NCBI RefSeq assembly: GCF_013141825.1
Contig: NZ_RZNH01000024.1
Span: 1-64,000, forward strand
DNA from: Marinifilum caeruleilacunae
Lineage (GTDB): Bacteria; Bacteroidota; Bacteroidia; Bacteroidales; Marinifilaceae
DNA: 64,000 nt
Reading direction: 5' to 3'
Shown here: positions 7,270 to 16,423 of the stretch, in pieces
Layout of the letters: each line of letters starts with the position of its first letter
How positions within the stretch are numbered: the first letter of the stretch is position 1
Translations under genes and position numbers: made by a program
Notes under the pieces: model-generated
What the model was told of the DNA's origin: nothing
Databases searched by the model: none
What the model saw: only the letters and a program-made list of their open reading frames with translations

Positions 7270-10260
7270 ATGAACCTTAAAATCAAGCAACAAATTATAT
7301 TTTTACTCCTGCTATTTCCAGCATTCAATCTTTTTGCCGGATTTAGTCAAACCGATGGTTTTACACAAGTAGATGGATTGCCTTGCAATTGTGTAAATCA
7401 CATCTTTGAAGATTCGCGTGGACTAATTTGGCTTGCTACCGATGCGGGTTTATGCGAGTTTAATGGTTATGAAGTTGGATTTAGAAAAGAATTGAATCGC
7501 TTACAAGGTGAAAAAGTAACCAGTCTGGCCGAAGATGCAAAGGGCAATCTTATTATTACAGCTTCGGGCGTTGGAGTGTGTGAATTCGATGGAGAGAAAC
7601 TTGAGGTATTAACGAATTTAATAGAAAATACTCCCATAGAGATACGTTCTGTATCAAAGCATAATAATTCGATATTTATTGGAGCTTCAAATGGCGTTTT
7701 TGTACGAGATACAGCCAAACATGCAGTTAAATTTTTACAGTTAAGCGGTTCTGAAAATTTGAATGTATCGTCAACAATGGTTCAAGATGACAATTTAATT
7801 GTATTTCCGAAATTTAAATTGGGCAGTTCAAAATATCAATCCGAACAAATTGTAAGTACAAAACATCATAAGCGCAAGGTCTTACAATTGAATACTAAAT
7901 TTCGTCAAAATATCTTAGTCGGAGAGCAAGTGATCCTAAAAGGTGATGGGGAAAATATCATTTGCGATGTAATCAATCGGCTGACCAACAAAAATGAATT
8001 GTTTGTCTTGTTGCGATATTTCAAAAATAATCAAGAACACAGAAAACTAATTTCAATAAAGGATGAGCTTTGTGTTGATTATTTGGAAGAAAACAATTTA
8101 CATGATGTGTTTGTACAATCACTTTTTAAGCATAAACTTACAAAAGATGTATGGTTGGGGACAAAAAATCATGGTTTAATTCGCTTGAAACAATCTATAT
8201 TCACTTTATACAAACTCGAAGATTTACTCCCGGAAATTGGCAATGTGGTCGATTTTGTTTCTCTGCTCGATGGCTCAGTATTTTTAGCAGGAAATGGGAT
8301 AGGTAAAGTAGTAGATGGAAGGGTTCAGGAAATGATTCCAATCCAGCAATTTCAGAACTTGCTTCCCAAAAATAGTAAAGACCGCGATATCATATTTAAT
8401 GATATTGAAAAGAATGGTGACGTACTGTGGATTGCCACAAATCATGGTTTTTTCACATTAGATGGTAACACTTTCCGACTTGAATATAAAGGAATTTCAA
8501 AAGCCATTAAGTTTATTGTTCTGTCCAACAATCGATTGTTTTATTACGATGGGAGCCGATTTGTAACCACAGGTATGAATTCTGGCAAGACTAAAATTCA
8601 TATGAAACATACCGAAAGAGATGAGCTTGAAATTACAAAAATGATTGAGTTTGATTCTAAGGTATGGGTGTCAACCGAAAACCAGGGGATTTATAGATTT
8701 GATGAAGATAGTGTTTATGAATATGGCAGGAAAAATTGTGGCATTCACAATGTGGTAAATGATATGCTTATTTTACCGGATTCAAGCATTATTGCAGGTG
8801 GAAATAATGGCATTCTTTACAAGTTAAAAAGCCAGGGAAATAAACTTATTATAAAGGATTCAATTGATAATAGTGATGGACTGGAAGGAATATCGGTTCA
8901 TGGCTTTCAATACCTTTCGGATGGTTCTATTTGGTGTGGAACCAATTTGGGTGTTCACAGGTTTGATTACAGTACATGGCATCCCGATTCTGTATTGCGA
9001 TATCGTTTTTGGAATGCAAGCAAAGATGTTGAATTCCGTGGCAAAGAATCCTTAATTGACAGGTACGGGAATATTTGGGTAAATTCCAACCATACTTTAA
9101 TGAAAATTAATGCCGATGATTATGATGTGGATAACACCTCCTATCAACCCTCATTGCTTGGTGTGAAAATAAAGCAAAATCATTGGAAATCTAAAAAATC
9201 AGAAGTCAACAAATGGACAAGTATTCCCAAAAATCCAATTCACCTAAACCATAGGGAGAACTATGTGAGTTTTACTTTTGGGATGCTCTATTGCGATAAC
9301 CTGGAGAATATAAAATACCGATATCGCCTGCTTGGTTTAGACGATGATTGGTCGGAATGGAAAACCACAAACGAGGTGGTCTATTCAAATTTAAAAGGTG
9401 GTGACTATAAATTTCAATTGGAAGCCCGAAAATTAAGTTCCGACCAGGTTTCAACTTATGCGATAGATGTTATTTTGGATACAGCATGGTGGAAAACCAT
9501 CTGGTTTTGGGTGATTGTACTGTGTATTCTGACTGTTGCCATTTATTACGGAATTAAGTATTACAAGTCGAGAATACGCTTCGAAGAAAAGCAAAGAACC
9601 AAACAATTTAACCGGGTAATCGGATTAAAAATTAAAGCCTTACAATATCAGCTCGATCCACACTTTATCTTTAATTCATTAAACTCGATACAAAGTTATA
9701 TTCTTGATGAAGAAGAAGATAAAGCCTTGGAATATTTGTCAGATTTTTCAATGGTTCTGCGCAACAATATCGATAATGCCAATAAAAATATGATTGGCTT
9801 GCATGAGGAGTTGGCCTATTTGAAATTGTATCTGAAACTTGAACAAATGCGATTTGAAGAGAAGTTTAGTTTCCAGATTAATGTAGATGAAAACATAAAT
9901 CCGCGAGACATTCAAATTCCACCCATGATTATACAGCCATTTTTAGAGCATGCCATAAGATATGGCATTGGCAAACTGGAAGCAACCGGCAAACTAATTA
10001 TCCGTTTCGTTTTAGAAGAAGATGGATATTTAAGGTGCGTGATTACCGATAATGGAAAAGGAAACAGAAAAGTCGACATTAAAAATACCGAATCGGACTT
10101 TATTGCGGGAAATTCTTTGCAAACTACTTGCGATCGAATGAAACTTCTAAATAAGGTGCTTAGCAATGGAAGAACTTATTCTTATAAGATTAATGAGTTT
10201 ATCGATTCGAAAACCAATTTCTCAGGAGTAATTACCGAAATAGGATTCCCAAAATTGTAA
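7270..10260 (+). CDS. Two-component propeller sensor with LytS-type histidine kinase domain
   Basis: 996 aa. Signal peptide at 1-23, then Reg_prop-type beta-propeller repeats to about residue 640 (e.g. IFEDSRGLIWLATDAGLCEF; DGSIWCGTNLGVHRF). These are followed by a Y_Y_Y domain (about 655-730, YRYRLLGLDDDWSEW), one TM helix (about 742-763), and a LytS/YehU-type His_kinase domain with QLDPHFIFNSLNSIQ (His798). The periplasmic part would sense a ligand and the cytoplasmic part would phosphorylate a LytTR-type regulator. None lies next to it, which is unusual. The N-box is altered: the common ENAI.HG reads EHAIRYG here (His894 instead of Asn), and the GLG box is also poor (GNSLQTTCDRM), though DNGKG is intact. 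ATP use may therefore be weak or absent (inference). Confidence 0.9.
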   Translation: MNLKIKQQIIFLLLLFPAFNLFAGFSQTDGFTQVDGLPCNCVNHIFEDSRGLIWLATDAGLCEFNGYEVGFRKELNRLQGEKVTSLAEDAKGNLIITASGVGVCEFDGEKLEVLTNLIENTPIEIRSVSKHNNSIFIGASNGVFVRDTAKHAVKFLQLSGSENLNVSSTMVQDDNLIVFPKFKLGSSKYQSEQIVSTKHHKRKVLQLNTKFRQNILVGEQVILKGDGENIICDVINRLTNKNELFVLLRYFKNNQEHRKLISIKDELCVDYLEENNLHDVFVQSLFKHKLTKDVWLGTKNHGLIRLKQSIFTLYKLEDLLPEIGNVVDFVSLLDGSVFLAGNGIGKVVDGRVQEMIPIQQFQNLLPKNSKDRDIIFNDIEKNGDVLWIATNHGFFTLDGNTFRLEYKGISKAIKFIVLSNNRLFYYDGSRFVTTGMNSGKTKIHMKHTERDELEITKMIEFDSKVWVSTENQGIYRFDEDSVYEYGRKNCGIHNVVNDMLILPDSSIIAGGNNGILYKLKSQGNKLIIKDSIDNSDGLEGISVHGFQYLSDGSIWCGTNLGVHRFDYSTWHPDSVLRYRFWNASKDVEFRGKESLIDRYGNIWVNSNHTLMKINADDYDVDNTSYQPSLLGVKIKQNHWKSKKSEVNKWTSIPKNPIHLNHRENYVSFTFGMLYCDNLENIKYRYRLLGLDDDWSEWKTTNEVVYSNLKGGDYKFQLEARKLSSDQVSTYAIDVILDTAWWKTIWFWVIVLCILTVAIYYGIKYYKSRIRFEEKQRTKQFNRVIGLKIKALQYQLDPHFIFNSLNSIQSYILDEEEDKALEYLSDFSMVLRNNIDNANKNMIGLHEELAYLKLYLKLEQMRFEEKFSFQINVDENINPRDIQIPPMIIQPFLEHAIRYGIGKLEATGKLIIRFVLEEDGYLRCVITDNGKGNRKVDIKNTESDFIAGNSLQTTCDRMKLLNKVLSNGRTYSYKINEFIDSKTNFSGVITEIGFPKL

Positions 10261-10270
10261 CAAAAAGAAA

Positions 10271-11092
10271 TTATACAGTTTCTGCCAAATTTTCGTTTAC
10301 CAATTTACAATACGCATCCATAATGGCTGATAACAATTGGTGATCAGCTGTAAAACTTAAAGAGTTGATTCTTTTTACAGGAAGAATCATTGGTGATGTG
10401 CCAGTCAGAAATACTGCATCGTAAAGAGGAAGCTCTTCGTATGGTATCGATTTAAAATGAATGGGGATAGATAGTTCTTTGGCAATTTGGATCACTTTAC
10501 CACGAACAATTCCATTCAGAACCTCATGGTCAGGAGAGGTGTACAACTCATTATTCCTGATAAAGAAAAGATTGGAGCGACTACCTTCGGTTACATTCCC
10601 GAGCTTGTTTAAAAGAATAACTTCAAAAATTTCAGCTTCAGCAATCAGATTATTGGTTTTGGACCTTAATTTATGGTTGTAAACTTTTGCAGTTGGTGTT
10701 GGCCTTTCTGCCTGGTGAATAATAGTTCTTACACCGTTTTCGTATTGAAAAGCTGTGGGATAGGAGTGGCGAACAAAATAGGCGTAAAAATTGCGCTCTT
10801 TGTCCTTAAAACTAAAAACAAGCTTAATGTTTCCATCTTTACAATCGTTTTTTTCAACCAGTATTTCTATGCATTTAACAAGCTGAGAAAAGTCGTGCGT
10901 GATTTTCACACCTATTTTCTGAGCTGATTTTGTCAAGCGTGAGTAATGCTCAGACAGAAATATTGCTTTGCCATTTATTACGCGTACCACTTCATACAAA
11001 GATGTTCCGTTCAACAAATAGCTGTCCTTAAAGCTTTCGGATGCTTTAAGTTTATCATTATGCAAGAAAAGATATTGAAAACACTCACTCAT
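10271..11092 (-). CDS. Class IV PLP-dependent aminotransferase (BCAT / aminodeoxychorismate lyase-like)
   Basis: 273 aa, the usual length of fold-type IV PLP enzymes. It shows GTSLYEVVRVINGKAIFLSEHYSRL near the N-terminus, a KVYNHKLRSKTNNL segment carrying the likely PLP lysine, EVILLNKLGNVTEGSRSNLFF (the conserved E..SNLF motif) and FLTGTSPMILPVKRI near the C-terminus. The family includes branched-chain aminotransferase, D-amino acid aminotransferase and PabC, and I cannot choose among them. PabC-type aminodeoxychorismate lyase is possible on length. It is cytoplasmic, monocistronic, and convergent with the propeller kinase with only a 10-bp gap. Confidence 0.85.
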   Translation of the reverse strand: MSECFQYLFLHNDKLKASESFKDSYLLNGTSLYEVVRVINGKAIFLSEHYSRLTKSAQKIGVKITHDFSQLVKCIEILVEKNDCKDGNIKLVFSFKDKERNFYAYFVRHSYPTAFQYENGVRTIIHQAERPTPTAKVYNHKLRSKTNNLIAEAEIFEVILLNKLGNVTEGSRSNLFFIRNNELYTSPDHEVLNGIVRGKVIQIAKELSIPIHFKSIPYEELPLYDAVFLTGTSPMILPVKRINSLSFTADHQLLSAIMDAYCKLVNENLAETV

Positions 11093-11193
11093 AATCGTAA
11101 CGCCTCAAATCGGATAAGTAATATTACAAATAAAGTGTATTTAGCCAGTTTATCCAATTTTGAGCAGATGATTTAATCAAGTAAGTGAAGCTG

Positions 11194-11206
11194 CTGTATT
11201 ATACAG
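11194..11206. promoter_or_regulatory. Short perfect palindrome in a divergent promoter region
   Basis: CTGTAT-T-ATACAG is a perfect dyad between the divergently transcribed aminotransferase and the 97-aa gene, 42 nt before the latter's ATG. It could be an operator. There is no other support. Confidence 0.3.
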
Positions 11207-11247
11207 TTTAATTTGTATTTTAGCATATATCAAAAAAAAATAAGAAT

Positions 11248-11541
11248 ATGGCAAGTAAAAAAGAATTCAAAAAAGATGTGAACTTTCTAACCAACGAGAT
11301 TGTGATGAGAGGAATGATTCACCTTGAGTTTTTTGGTGAAAAAAATTCAGAACAGATTTTTGAAATTATGAATAAAGCAGTTGAGTCACGAAACGACTAT
11401 ATTTCGAGAATTAATGATCGTTTGTCTGGGAAGAATGCAAAGGAAGTGAAGGCTCACTTTAAATTGATATATGATGATTTGTTGAAATCAACTCACAATT
11501 TATTGGAGGAAATTGATGGACTGGATATTACAGTAAAATGA
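11248..11541 (+). CDS. Small conserved-looking helical protein of unknown function
   Basis: 97 aa, charged and almost entirely helical in character, with no signal peptide or membrane segment. I do not recognise the family. It has a clean ATG, its own intergenic region upstream and a strong terminator directly after the stop, which supports a real monocistronic gene. There are many Lys/Glu residues and a central ISRINDRLSGKNAKEVKAHF stretch. Confidence 0.75.
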   Translation: MASKKEFKKDVNFLTNEIVMRGMIHLEFFGEKNSEQIFEIMNKAVESRNDYISRINDRLSGKNAKEVKAHFKLIYDDLLKSTHNLLEEIDGLDITVK

Positions 11542-11544
11542 TAT

Positions 11545-11580
11545 AAAAAAGGAGTTTGAATTTGTCAAACTCCTTTTTTA
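11545..11580. terminator. Bidirectional rho-independent terminator
   Basis: GGAGTTTGA pairs with TCAAACTCC around a 5-nt loop. There is a T-tract on the plus side and an A-tract on the left, so it can serve both the 97-aa gene and the convergent avidin-like gene. Confidence 0.85.
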
Positions 11581-11581
11581 T

Positions 11582-11923
11582 TTAAGGTTTTCTAAATGTT
11601 CCTACACCTGTTAATATAGCTTTGGCCATTTGCTCTTCATCGCTTCCTTCGCTTTGGGACAAATGCCACATGGTGTGTATCACCGGACCAATTTCATCCA
11701 GTTCAAAACGTCCTGTCCAGCAGGCCATCGAGCCATACTTTCCAAAATCAACCATAAAAGCAATTACATTATTATTGATTTTACCAGTGATCTCAAATTT
11801 TTCTTCAAATTTAGGCTGCCCAATGGCAGTTTGGAATGTGCCGCTAACTCTGTTTTCAACAACTGCCAGATCCATTTCGGAGTTGTATTGGTTTCTCCAT
11901 TTACCGTTTAAATTTATTGTCAT
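11582..11923 (-). CDS. Avidin/streptavidin-family protein, cytoplasmic
   Basis: 113 aa that align along almost the whole length of a streptavidin barrel: GKWRNQYNS, VSGTFQTAIG, CWTGRFELD, IHTMWHLSQSEG and LTGVGTFRK match GTWYNQLGS, LTGTYESAVG, TWSGQY, INTQWLLTSG and LVGHDTFTK. Of the streptavidin biotin contacts, N23, S27, S88, W92 and W108 are kept (here N11, S15, S65, W69, W86). Y43, S45, N49, W79, T90, W120 and D128 become F30, T32, Q36, F60, A67, A100 and G108. An in-frame TAA lies five codons before the ATG, so no signal peptide is possible, unlike classical avidins, which are exported. Loss of the Trp120 and Asp128 equivalents suggests weaker biotin binding, a dimeric form or another ligand (inference). 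Monocistronic, next to an asparaginase gene on the same strand. Confidence 0.85.
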   Translation of the reverse strand: MTINLNGKWRNQYNSEMDLAVVENRVSGTFQTAIGQPKFEEKFEITGKINNNVIAFMVDFGKYGSMACWTGRFELDEIGPVIHTMWHLSQSEGSDEEQMAKAILTGVGTFRKP

Positions 11924-11998
11924 GTTGTTTAAGGTTTAAAGGTAATACTTTCGTAATCTTAAGTTAGTCGGAAATTATGAATCAACAAAATATTCAAT

Positions 11999-12991
11999 CT
12001 ATTTATAAATGAATTTTTCTCTGCTTCCTTTTGAGTTGACATATCCTCTATACATTCCCGAAGTGTTCATCTTCATGGCTGGATTTCCATATTTATCCAG
12101 GGCAACAAAACCTCCGGTTCCTTGAATCTGATTTAACTTTTCAATCATAGCATCAGTGGCTTTATCCAGGCTTAGTTTCTGATATTCCATCATTGCAGCA
12201 ATATCCTGGGCAACACCTAGCCTGATAAAAAACTCACCATGCCCGGTACAGGATACTGCACATGTATGATTGTTTGCATAGGTTCCTGCGCCAATGATTG
12301 GAGAATCGCCAATTCGACCAAACTTTTTATTGGTCATTCCACCCGTAGAGGTTCCGGCAGCCAAATTTCCATTTTTATCCAGAGCTACACAACCCACTGT
12401 ACCATGGCGATCTGTCTGTGTCATTTCACGTTCTTTTTTTAAGATTTTCTGAAGGTAATTCCATCTTTTTTCAGTGAAAAAGAAAGAACTGTCAACCATC
12501 TCCAAGCCTTCCTGAACTGCAAATTCAGATGCTCCTTTTCCACTCAGCATCACATGTTCAGAATTCTCCATCACCTTACGTGCAGCACTAATCGGATTTT
12601 TGATATCACCAACACCAGCTACAGCTCCGGCATTTAAATCTTTCCCCCACATGATAGATGCGTCCAACTCATTTTTACCTGAATGAGTAAATACAGCTCC
12701 TTTACCAGCATTAAAAAGAGGAGAATTTTCAAGAACATGAATGGTTAACTCTACCGCATCCAAAGCCGAGCCTCCATTTTTTAAGACTGAATCACCAACA
12801 CTCAAGGCTTCATCAAGCTTGTCGAAATATGCTTTTTCTTTTTCCGGCGTCATGTTTTTCTTCAGAATGGTTCCGGCACCGCCATGAATACAAAGAGCAT
12901 ATTCAAGTTGTTCTGGGTTTTGTTCAGTAGACTTACAGGATATCACAGCAATTGCAATGATGACAGATAAGAGGATGTTGAAGTTTTTCAT
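11999..12991 (-). CDS. Isoaspartyl peptidase / plant-type L-asparaginase, lipoprotein
   Basis: 330 aa Ntn-hydrolase of the threonine aspartase family. I chose the Met at 12991 because it opens a lipoprotein signal (MKNFNILLSV..AVISC, lipidated Cys19); a longer frame begins at 13024. Motifs: YALCIHGGAGTI near the N-terminus, NAGKGAVFTHSGKNELDASIM, the autocleavage site RHGTVGCVALD with catalytic Thr198, and GTSTGGMTNKKFGRIGDSP, which lines the active site. It should self-cleave into alpha and beta subunits and hydrolyse asparagine or isoaspartyl dipeptides in the periplasm or at the outer membrane. The exported, lipid-anchored form is common in Bacteroidota. Confidence 0.92.
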   Translation of the reverse strand: MKNFNILLSVIIAIAVISCKSTEQNPEQLEYALCIHGGAGTILKKNMTPEKEKAYFDKLDEALSVGDSVLKNGGSALDAVELTIHVLENSPLFNAGKGAVFTHSGKNELDASIMWGKDLNAGAVAGVGDIKNPISAARKVMENSEHVMLSGKGASEFAVQEGLEMVDSSFFFTEKRWNYLQKILKKEREMTQTDRHGTVGCVALDKNGNLAAGTSTGGMTNKKFGRIGDSPIIGAGTYANNHTCAVSCTGHGEFFIRLGVAQDIAAMMEYQKLSLDKATDAMIEKLNQIQGTGGFVALDKYGNPAMKMNTSGMYRGYVNSKGSREKFIYK

Positions 12992-13008
12992 ATGGCTAAA
13001 TTTTGGGT

Positions 13009-13041
13009 AAAAAAATAGTGTCAAAATAGGTTTGACACTAA
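13009..13041 (-). terminator. Rho-independent terminator of the TPR hybrid kinase gene
   Basis: On the minus strand AGTGTCAAA pairs perfectly with TTTGACACT around a 5-nt loop, then a run of T follows. It lies 33 bp past the kinase stop codon and just before the asparaginase start. Confidence 0.8.
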
Positions 13042-13073
13042 ATTAGTTTTTTGTGGGTAATTATTGTATAAAC

Positions 13074-16073
13074 TTAATTTTTTTGATGCATGTTTTTCTG
13101 AATAATAGCCAGTAGCTCTTCTTCGGTATATGGCTTGGCAATAAAGGCATCGCAACCAGCTTCGGTCATCTTATTGCTTTCGTCTCTAAAAGCATAAGCC
13201 GATTGGGCAACAACAGGAACCGAAGGATTCTGCTTCTTGATTTCTCTGGTAGCCTGGTAGCCATTAATTCTTGGCAATTGAATGTCCATTAAAACAAGAT
13301 CGAAATGATCATCCTGAAATTTTTCGACGGCTTCTACACCATCTTGCGACCAGGTAACATTGGCATTCACTTTCTTTAGTACTTCGTTAATGTATAGGAA
13401 GTTCGATTCAACATCTTCAGCTACTAATATGTTTTTACCTGAAAAATCTAAAGGGTTGTTCTCTTTTCTTACCGATTTAGTCTGTACAATTGTATCATCA
13501 TCAATTAAAAATTCAACATAGAACTCACTTCCTTTATCGGGATCTGAGGTAAACCAAATTTTACCATTTAGGAGTTCCGCCAAACTTTTCGATATGGTTA
13601 GGCCTAAACCAGTGCCTCCATGTTGTACGCCATTATTACTGGCTTGTCTGAATCGGTCATAAATCAATGCCTGATCTTTATATGGAATTCCAATACCAGT
13701 ATCTTTTACGAAAAATCGAATATGTCCTTCAATCAGTTCAATTCCAAAATCAATTTTTCCTGAATCGGTGAACTTCATTGCATTTCTAAGCAGGTTGATC
13801 AAAATTTGCTTCAATCGAATTTGGTCAGAATGCATCGATATATTCTCAATTTCTTCTGGAATATACAGGTTGATCTCTAAATCAGATTTTTCTGCCTTGT
13901 GTTTTTGTTCTTCAAATACTTGTCGAAGTTCTTCCAGTACAGGATAGATGTAAAAATTTGATTTTTTAATTTTCAACTGCTTCGATTCAATCATCGAAAT
14001 ATCGATAATATCGTTCACCAATGTTAGTAGAATGTGACCGTTATCATTAATAATATTTGTATAATATTCGTGCTTTTCTTTGGAGTTGGTAAAGGCCATT
14101 AATTTTGAGAAACCAATAATGGCATTCATTGGTGTCCTGATTTCATGCGACATGTTGGCCAGGAAAGAAGTTTTTAATCGATCGGCCTGTTCTGCTTTTT
14201 CCTTTGCTTTTAACAATTCCAATGTTCGTATTTTAACCAGACTTTCCAGGTTTCTTTGATGATCGGCAAGCAAGGCTTCAGCTTTTTTACGCTCCTCGAT
14301 CTCGTTATTTAAATTTTTATTTGATTTTTTAACCACCAGGAAGAATCGGTAAACTATTCCCGAGAAAAGAATAATTAATCCAACAATAAGAATCAAAAAA
14401 GTATTAGTAAGTCTTTCTTTTTGAAGTTTTTCCTCTTTTAGAAATTGTTCTTTGGCATGCAGGCGAACAAGGTTTTCCCTTTTTTCTTTTTCGTTTTGCA
14501 TTTGAATCCAACCAATTCTGTTCTCAGCTTGTGCATTGTAAAGTTGATTGTATATGCTAACGTAATCTTTATAGTATTGTAATGAAAGCTTGTAATTTTC
14601 CTTTTTCAGGTAGATGTCCGACAGGTTTCTATAGTTCTCGGCCATTAAAGTTTTACGATTAATTTTTGTGGCCAGATTTAAACTGTTTTTTAAATAATGA
14701 ATGGCTTTTTTTGAGTCATTTTTAACATCATAAAGCGCAGCTAAATTGTTATAAACAGATCCCAATCCGCCAAGGTTTCCTGTATTTTTATTAATATCTA
14801 CCGAGAGGTTAAAATACTCTTCTGCTTTTTCAAAATTATTTTGCTTTACGTAAATCAGTCCAATATTTGTATAGCAAGAGGCAATGCCTTTTAGGTTATC
14901 AATCGATTTTTGGATTTGAAGCGATTTCTCATAATTGAACAGTGCTAAATCGAGCCTTCCTTCATGTAAATGTGCGTTACCAAGTTTACGCAGTACATTC
15001 GCGCTTCCTTTTACGTAGCTAATTTGGTTGTTTAAGGCAATGGCTTGCTCAAATTTTTCAATGGCAAGTTTATAGTCACGCATCGAGTAGGAAATTAATC
15101 CTAAGTTTTCATAACACTTGGCAATTTTCTTTTTTGAATCTAATTCTTCAAAAAGTTTAAGTGCCTTGTGCTGAAATTCAATCGCTTTGTCGTTTTGAGC
15201 CATAGATTGAAACACTTCTCCCATACCCATATAAGAACTTGCAATGCCATTTTTCGATCCCAACTCATAACTAAGGTTCAACGATTTGGTATACAGTTCT
15301 ATTGATGTGTTTCTGTTTCCCAGGTTATTCTGTAACGATGCCAATTGGTTTAAACTGTAGGCAATGTTTTTAATAAGTTGATTCTCTTCACCCAGTTTTA
15401 AGGCTTTATTAAAATACTCTATAGCTAAATCGGTATTGTTTATTTCTTTATAGGTGGTGCCAAGGGCATTTAAAGAGTAGCAGATGCCTGAAATATTATT
15501 GTATTTTCGGTTCAGATTGAGTGCTTTCAGGTAAAAGGTTAAAGCTTCGGTATAATGGCATGTTTCAAACTGCACATTTCCAAGTGCATTATAACTATAT
15601 GCATATGATAAAGTATCGCGAATTGTCTTTTTGAGTTCCAGACTTTTTTTGTAGAATCCATCAGCCGTAGAATAGTTACATTGAACAAAGTTCAACTCCC
15701 CAAAGTAACTGTACAAATAGCTCATTCTGCTAGTATCTCTTACACTTTCCCAATAATCAAACGAGCTAACAAAGCATTTCTCAGCTTCCTTTATTTCGCC
15801 CTGGAAAAGATAAATTCGACCCATCAATTCGTTTGCAAAAGCAAACTTATCCATTTGTTCCGCTTCCAAAGATTGATCTGCAAGCAGTTTTGCTGTGCTT
15901 AAAGCTTTTGGGTTATTTTTGTAGTAATAAGATTCCGCTTCAACATGCAATTTGTTGAGATCCGTAATATTAATCTTTCTTTCTAAAGGTGCTGAATCAG
16001 GTGACGAGAAACCGTAGGTCGCAAAAGCAACACATACAAGTAAAAGGAGAAAGTTCTTCATTCGTTGGGGCAT
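13074..16073 (-). CDS. TPR-containing hybrid histidine kinase with C-terminal receiver
   Basis: 999 aa. Signal peptide (MKNFLLLLVCVAFATYGFSS after the second Met), then about a dozen TPR repeats (roughly 60-520, e.g. AIEYFNKALKLGEENQ, AEEYFNLSVDINKNTG) in the periplasm. These are followed by one TM helix (about 550-572), a coiled-coil linker, HisKA with SHEIRTPMNAIIGFSKL (His643), HATPase_c (DTGIGIP, GGTGLGLTISKSL) and a receiver with LLVLMDIQLPRING-like core (Asp930). The TPRs probably sense a periplasmic protein or peptide partner (inference). It has no adjacent response regulator. Starts at 16073 or 16061 are both possible; the second gives the more typical signal peptide. Confidence 0.92.
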   Translation of the reverse strand: MPQRMKNFLLLLVCVAFATYGFSSPDSAPLERKINITDLNKLHVEAESYYYKNNPKALSTAKLLADQSLEAEQMDKFAFANELMGRIYLFQGEIKEAEKCFVSSFDYWESVRDTSRMSYLYSYFGELNFVQCNYSTADGFYKKSLELKKTIRDTLSYAYSYNALGNVQFETCHYTEALTFYLKALNLNRKYNNISGICYSLNALGTTYKEINNTDLAIEYFNKALKLGEENQLIKNIAYSLNQLASLQNNLGNRNTSIELYTKSLNLSYELGSKNGIASSYMGMGEVFQSMAQNDKAIEFQHKALKLFEELDSKKKIAKCYENLGLISYSMRDYKLAIEKFEQAIALNNQISYVKGSANVLRKLGNAHLHEGRLDLALFNYEKSLQIQKSIDNLKGIASCYTNIGLIYVKQNNFEKAEEYFNLSVDINKNTGNLGGLGSVYNNLAALYDVKNDSKKAIHYLKNSLNLATKINRKTLMAENYRNLSDIYLKKENYKLSLQYYKDYVSIYNQLYNAQAENRIGWIQMQNEKEKRENLVRLHAKEQFLKEEKLQKERLTNTFLILIVGLIILFSGIVYRFFLVVKKSNKNLNNEIEERKKAEALLADHQRNLESLVKIRTLELLKAKEKAEQADRLKTSFLANMSHEIRTPMNAIIGFSKLMAFTNSKEKHEYYTNIINDNGHILLTLVNDIIDISMIESKQLKIKKSNFYIYPVLEELRQVFEEQKHKAEKSDLEINLYIPEEIENISMHSDQIRLKQILINLLRNAMKFTDSGKIDFGIELIEGHIRFFVKDTGIGIPYKDQALIYDRFRQASNNGVQHGGTGLGLTISKSLAELLNGKIWFTSDPDKGSEFYVEFLIDDDTIVQTKSVRKENNPLDFSGKNILVAEDVESNFLYINEVLKKVNANVTWSQDGVEAVEKFQDDHFDLVLMDIQLPRINGYQATREIKKQNPSVPVVAQSAYAFRDESNKMTEAGCDAFIAKPYTEEELLAIIQKNMHQKN

Positions 16074-16423
16074 GAGAATGTTTAGATCTTTTTAAATGAA
16101 TTAAGCATTTTGGGCTTTTAGAGATTTAGTTCAATTTATTCATGCTATTAAACGACATCATAAGTTGAATATTGTGACCATTCAAAGGTAAAGAATGCTT
16201 ATCAGATTGATGTTAAACAAGCTTCTGTTTTTGAGAGACAGGATAATGTTAGGTGTGAATGACTTTTTTTACTTTACGGATAGCAATTCAGTATATTCCT
16301 ATTATCTTTGCGGATTCAGATTGAGGGACTTAATTCAATGGCATAAAACGAGAGTTCTGCTTTTGAATAAAAACCCAATTATAGATTGAAATTGAAGTAG
16401 AATTCTAAATACAGAATTTCCAA
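16074..16423. other. 350-bp intergenic region between the TPR kinase and argS
   Basis: Divergent promoter region, AT-rich. It contains a consensus -7 element for argS (listed separately). A 64-codon open frame at 16195-16389 has no family resemblance and overlaps that promoter, so I do not call it. I see no RNA gene. Confidence 0.6.
16303..16310 (+). promoter_or_regulatory. -7 element, probable argS promoter
   Basis: TATCTTTG fits TAnnTTTG exactly, giving a leader of about 110 nt to the argS ATG. The -33 element is weak. Confidence 0.5.

Noticed and set aside
11622-11939. Plus-strand frames over the avidin-like gene
   Set aside because: The minus strand gives a full avidin-family protein, so the plus-strand frames are shadows.
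13009-13041. Palindrome considered as an operator of the asparaginase gene
   Set aside because: On the minus strand it is followed directly by a T-run and lies just past the kinase stop, so a terminator explains it better.
16195-16389. 64-codon open frame between the TPR kinase and argS
   Set aside because: It overlaps the argS promoter, has no recognisable family features and an unusual composition, so it is most likely chance.
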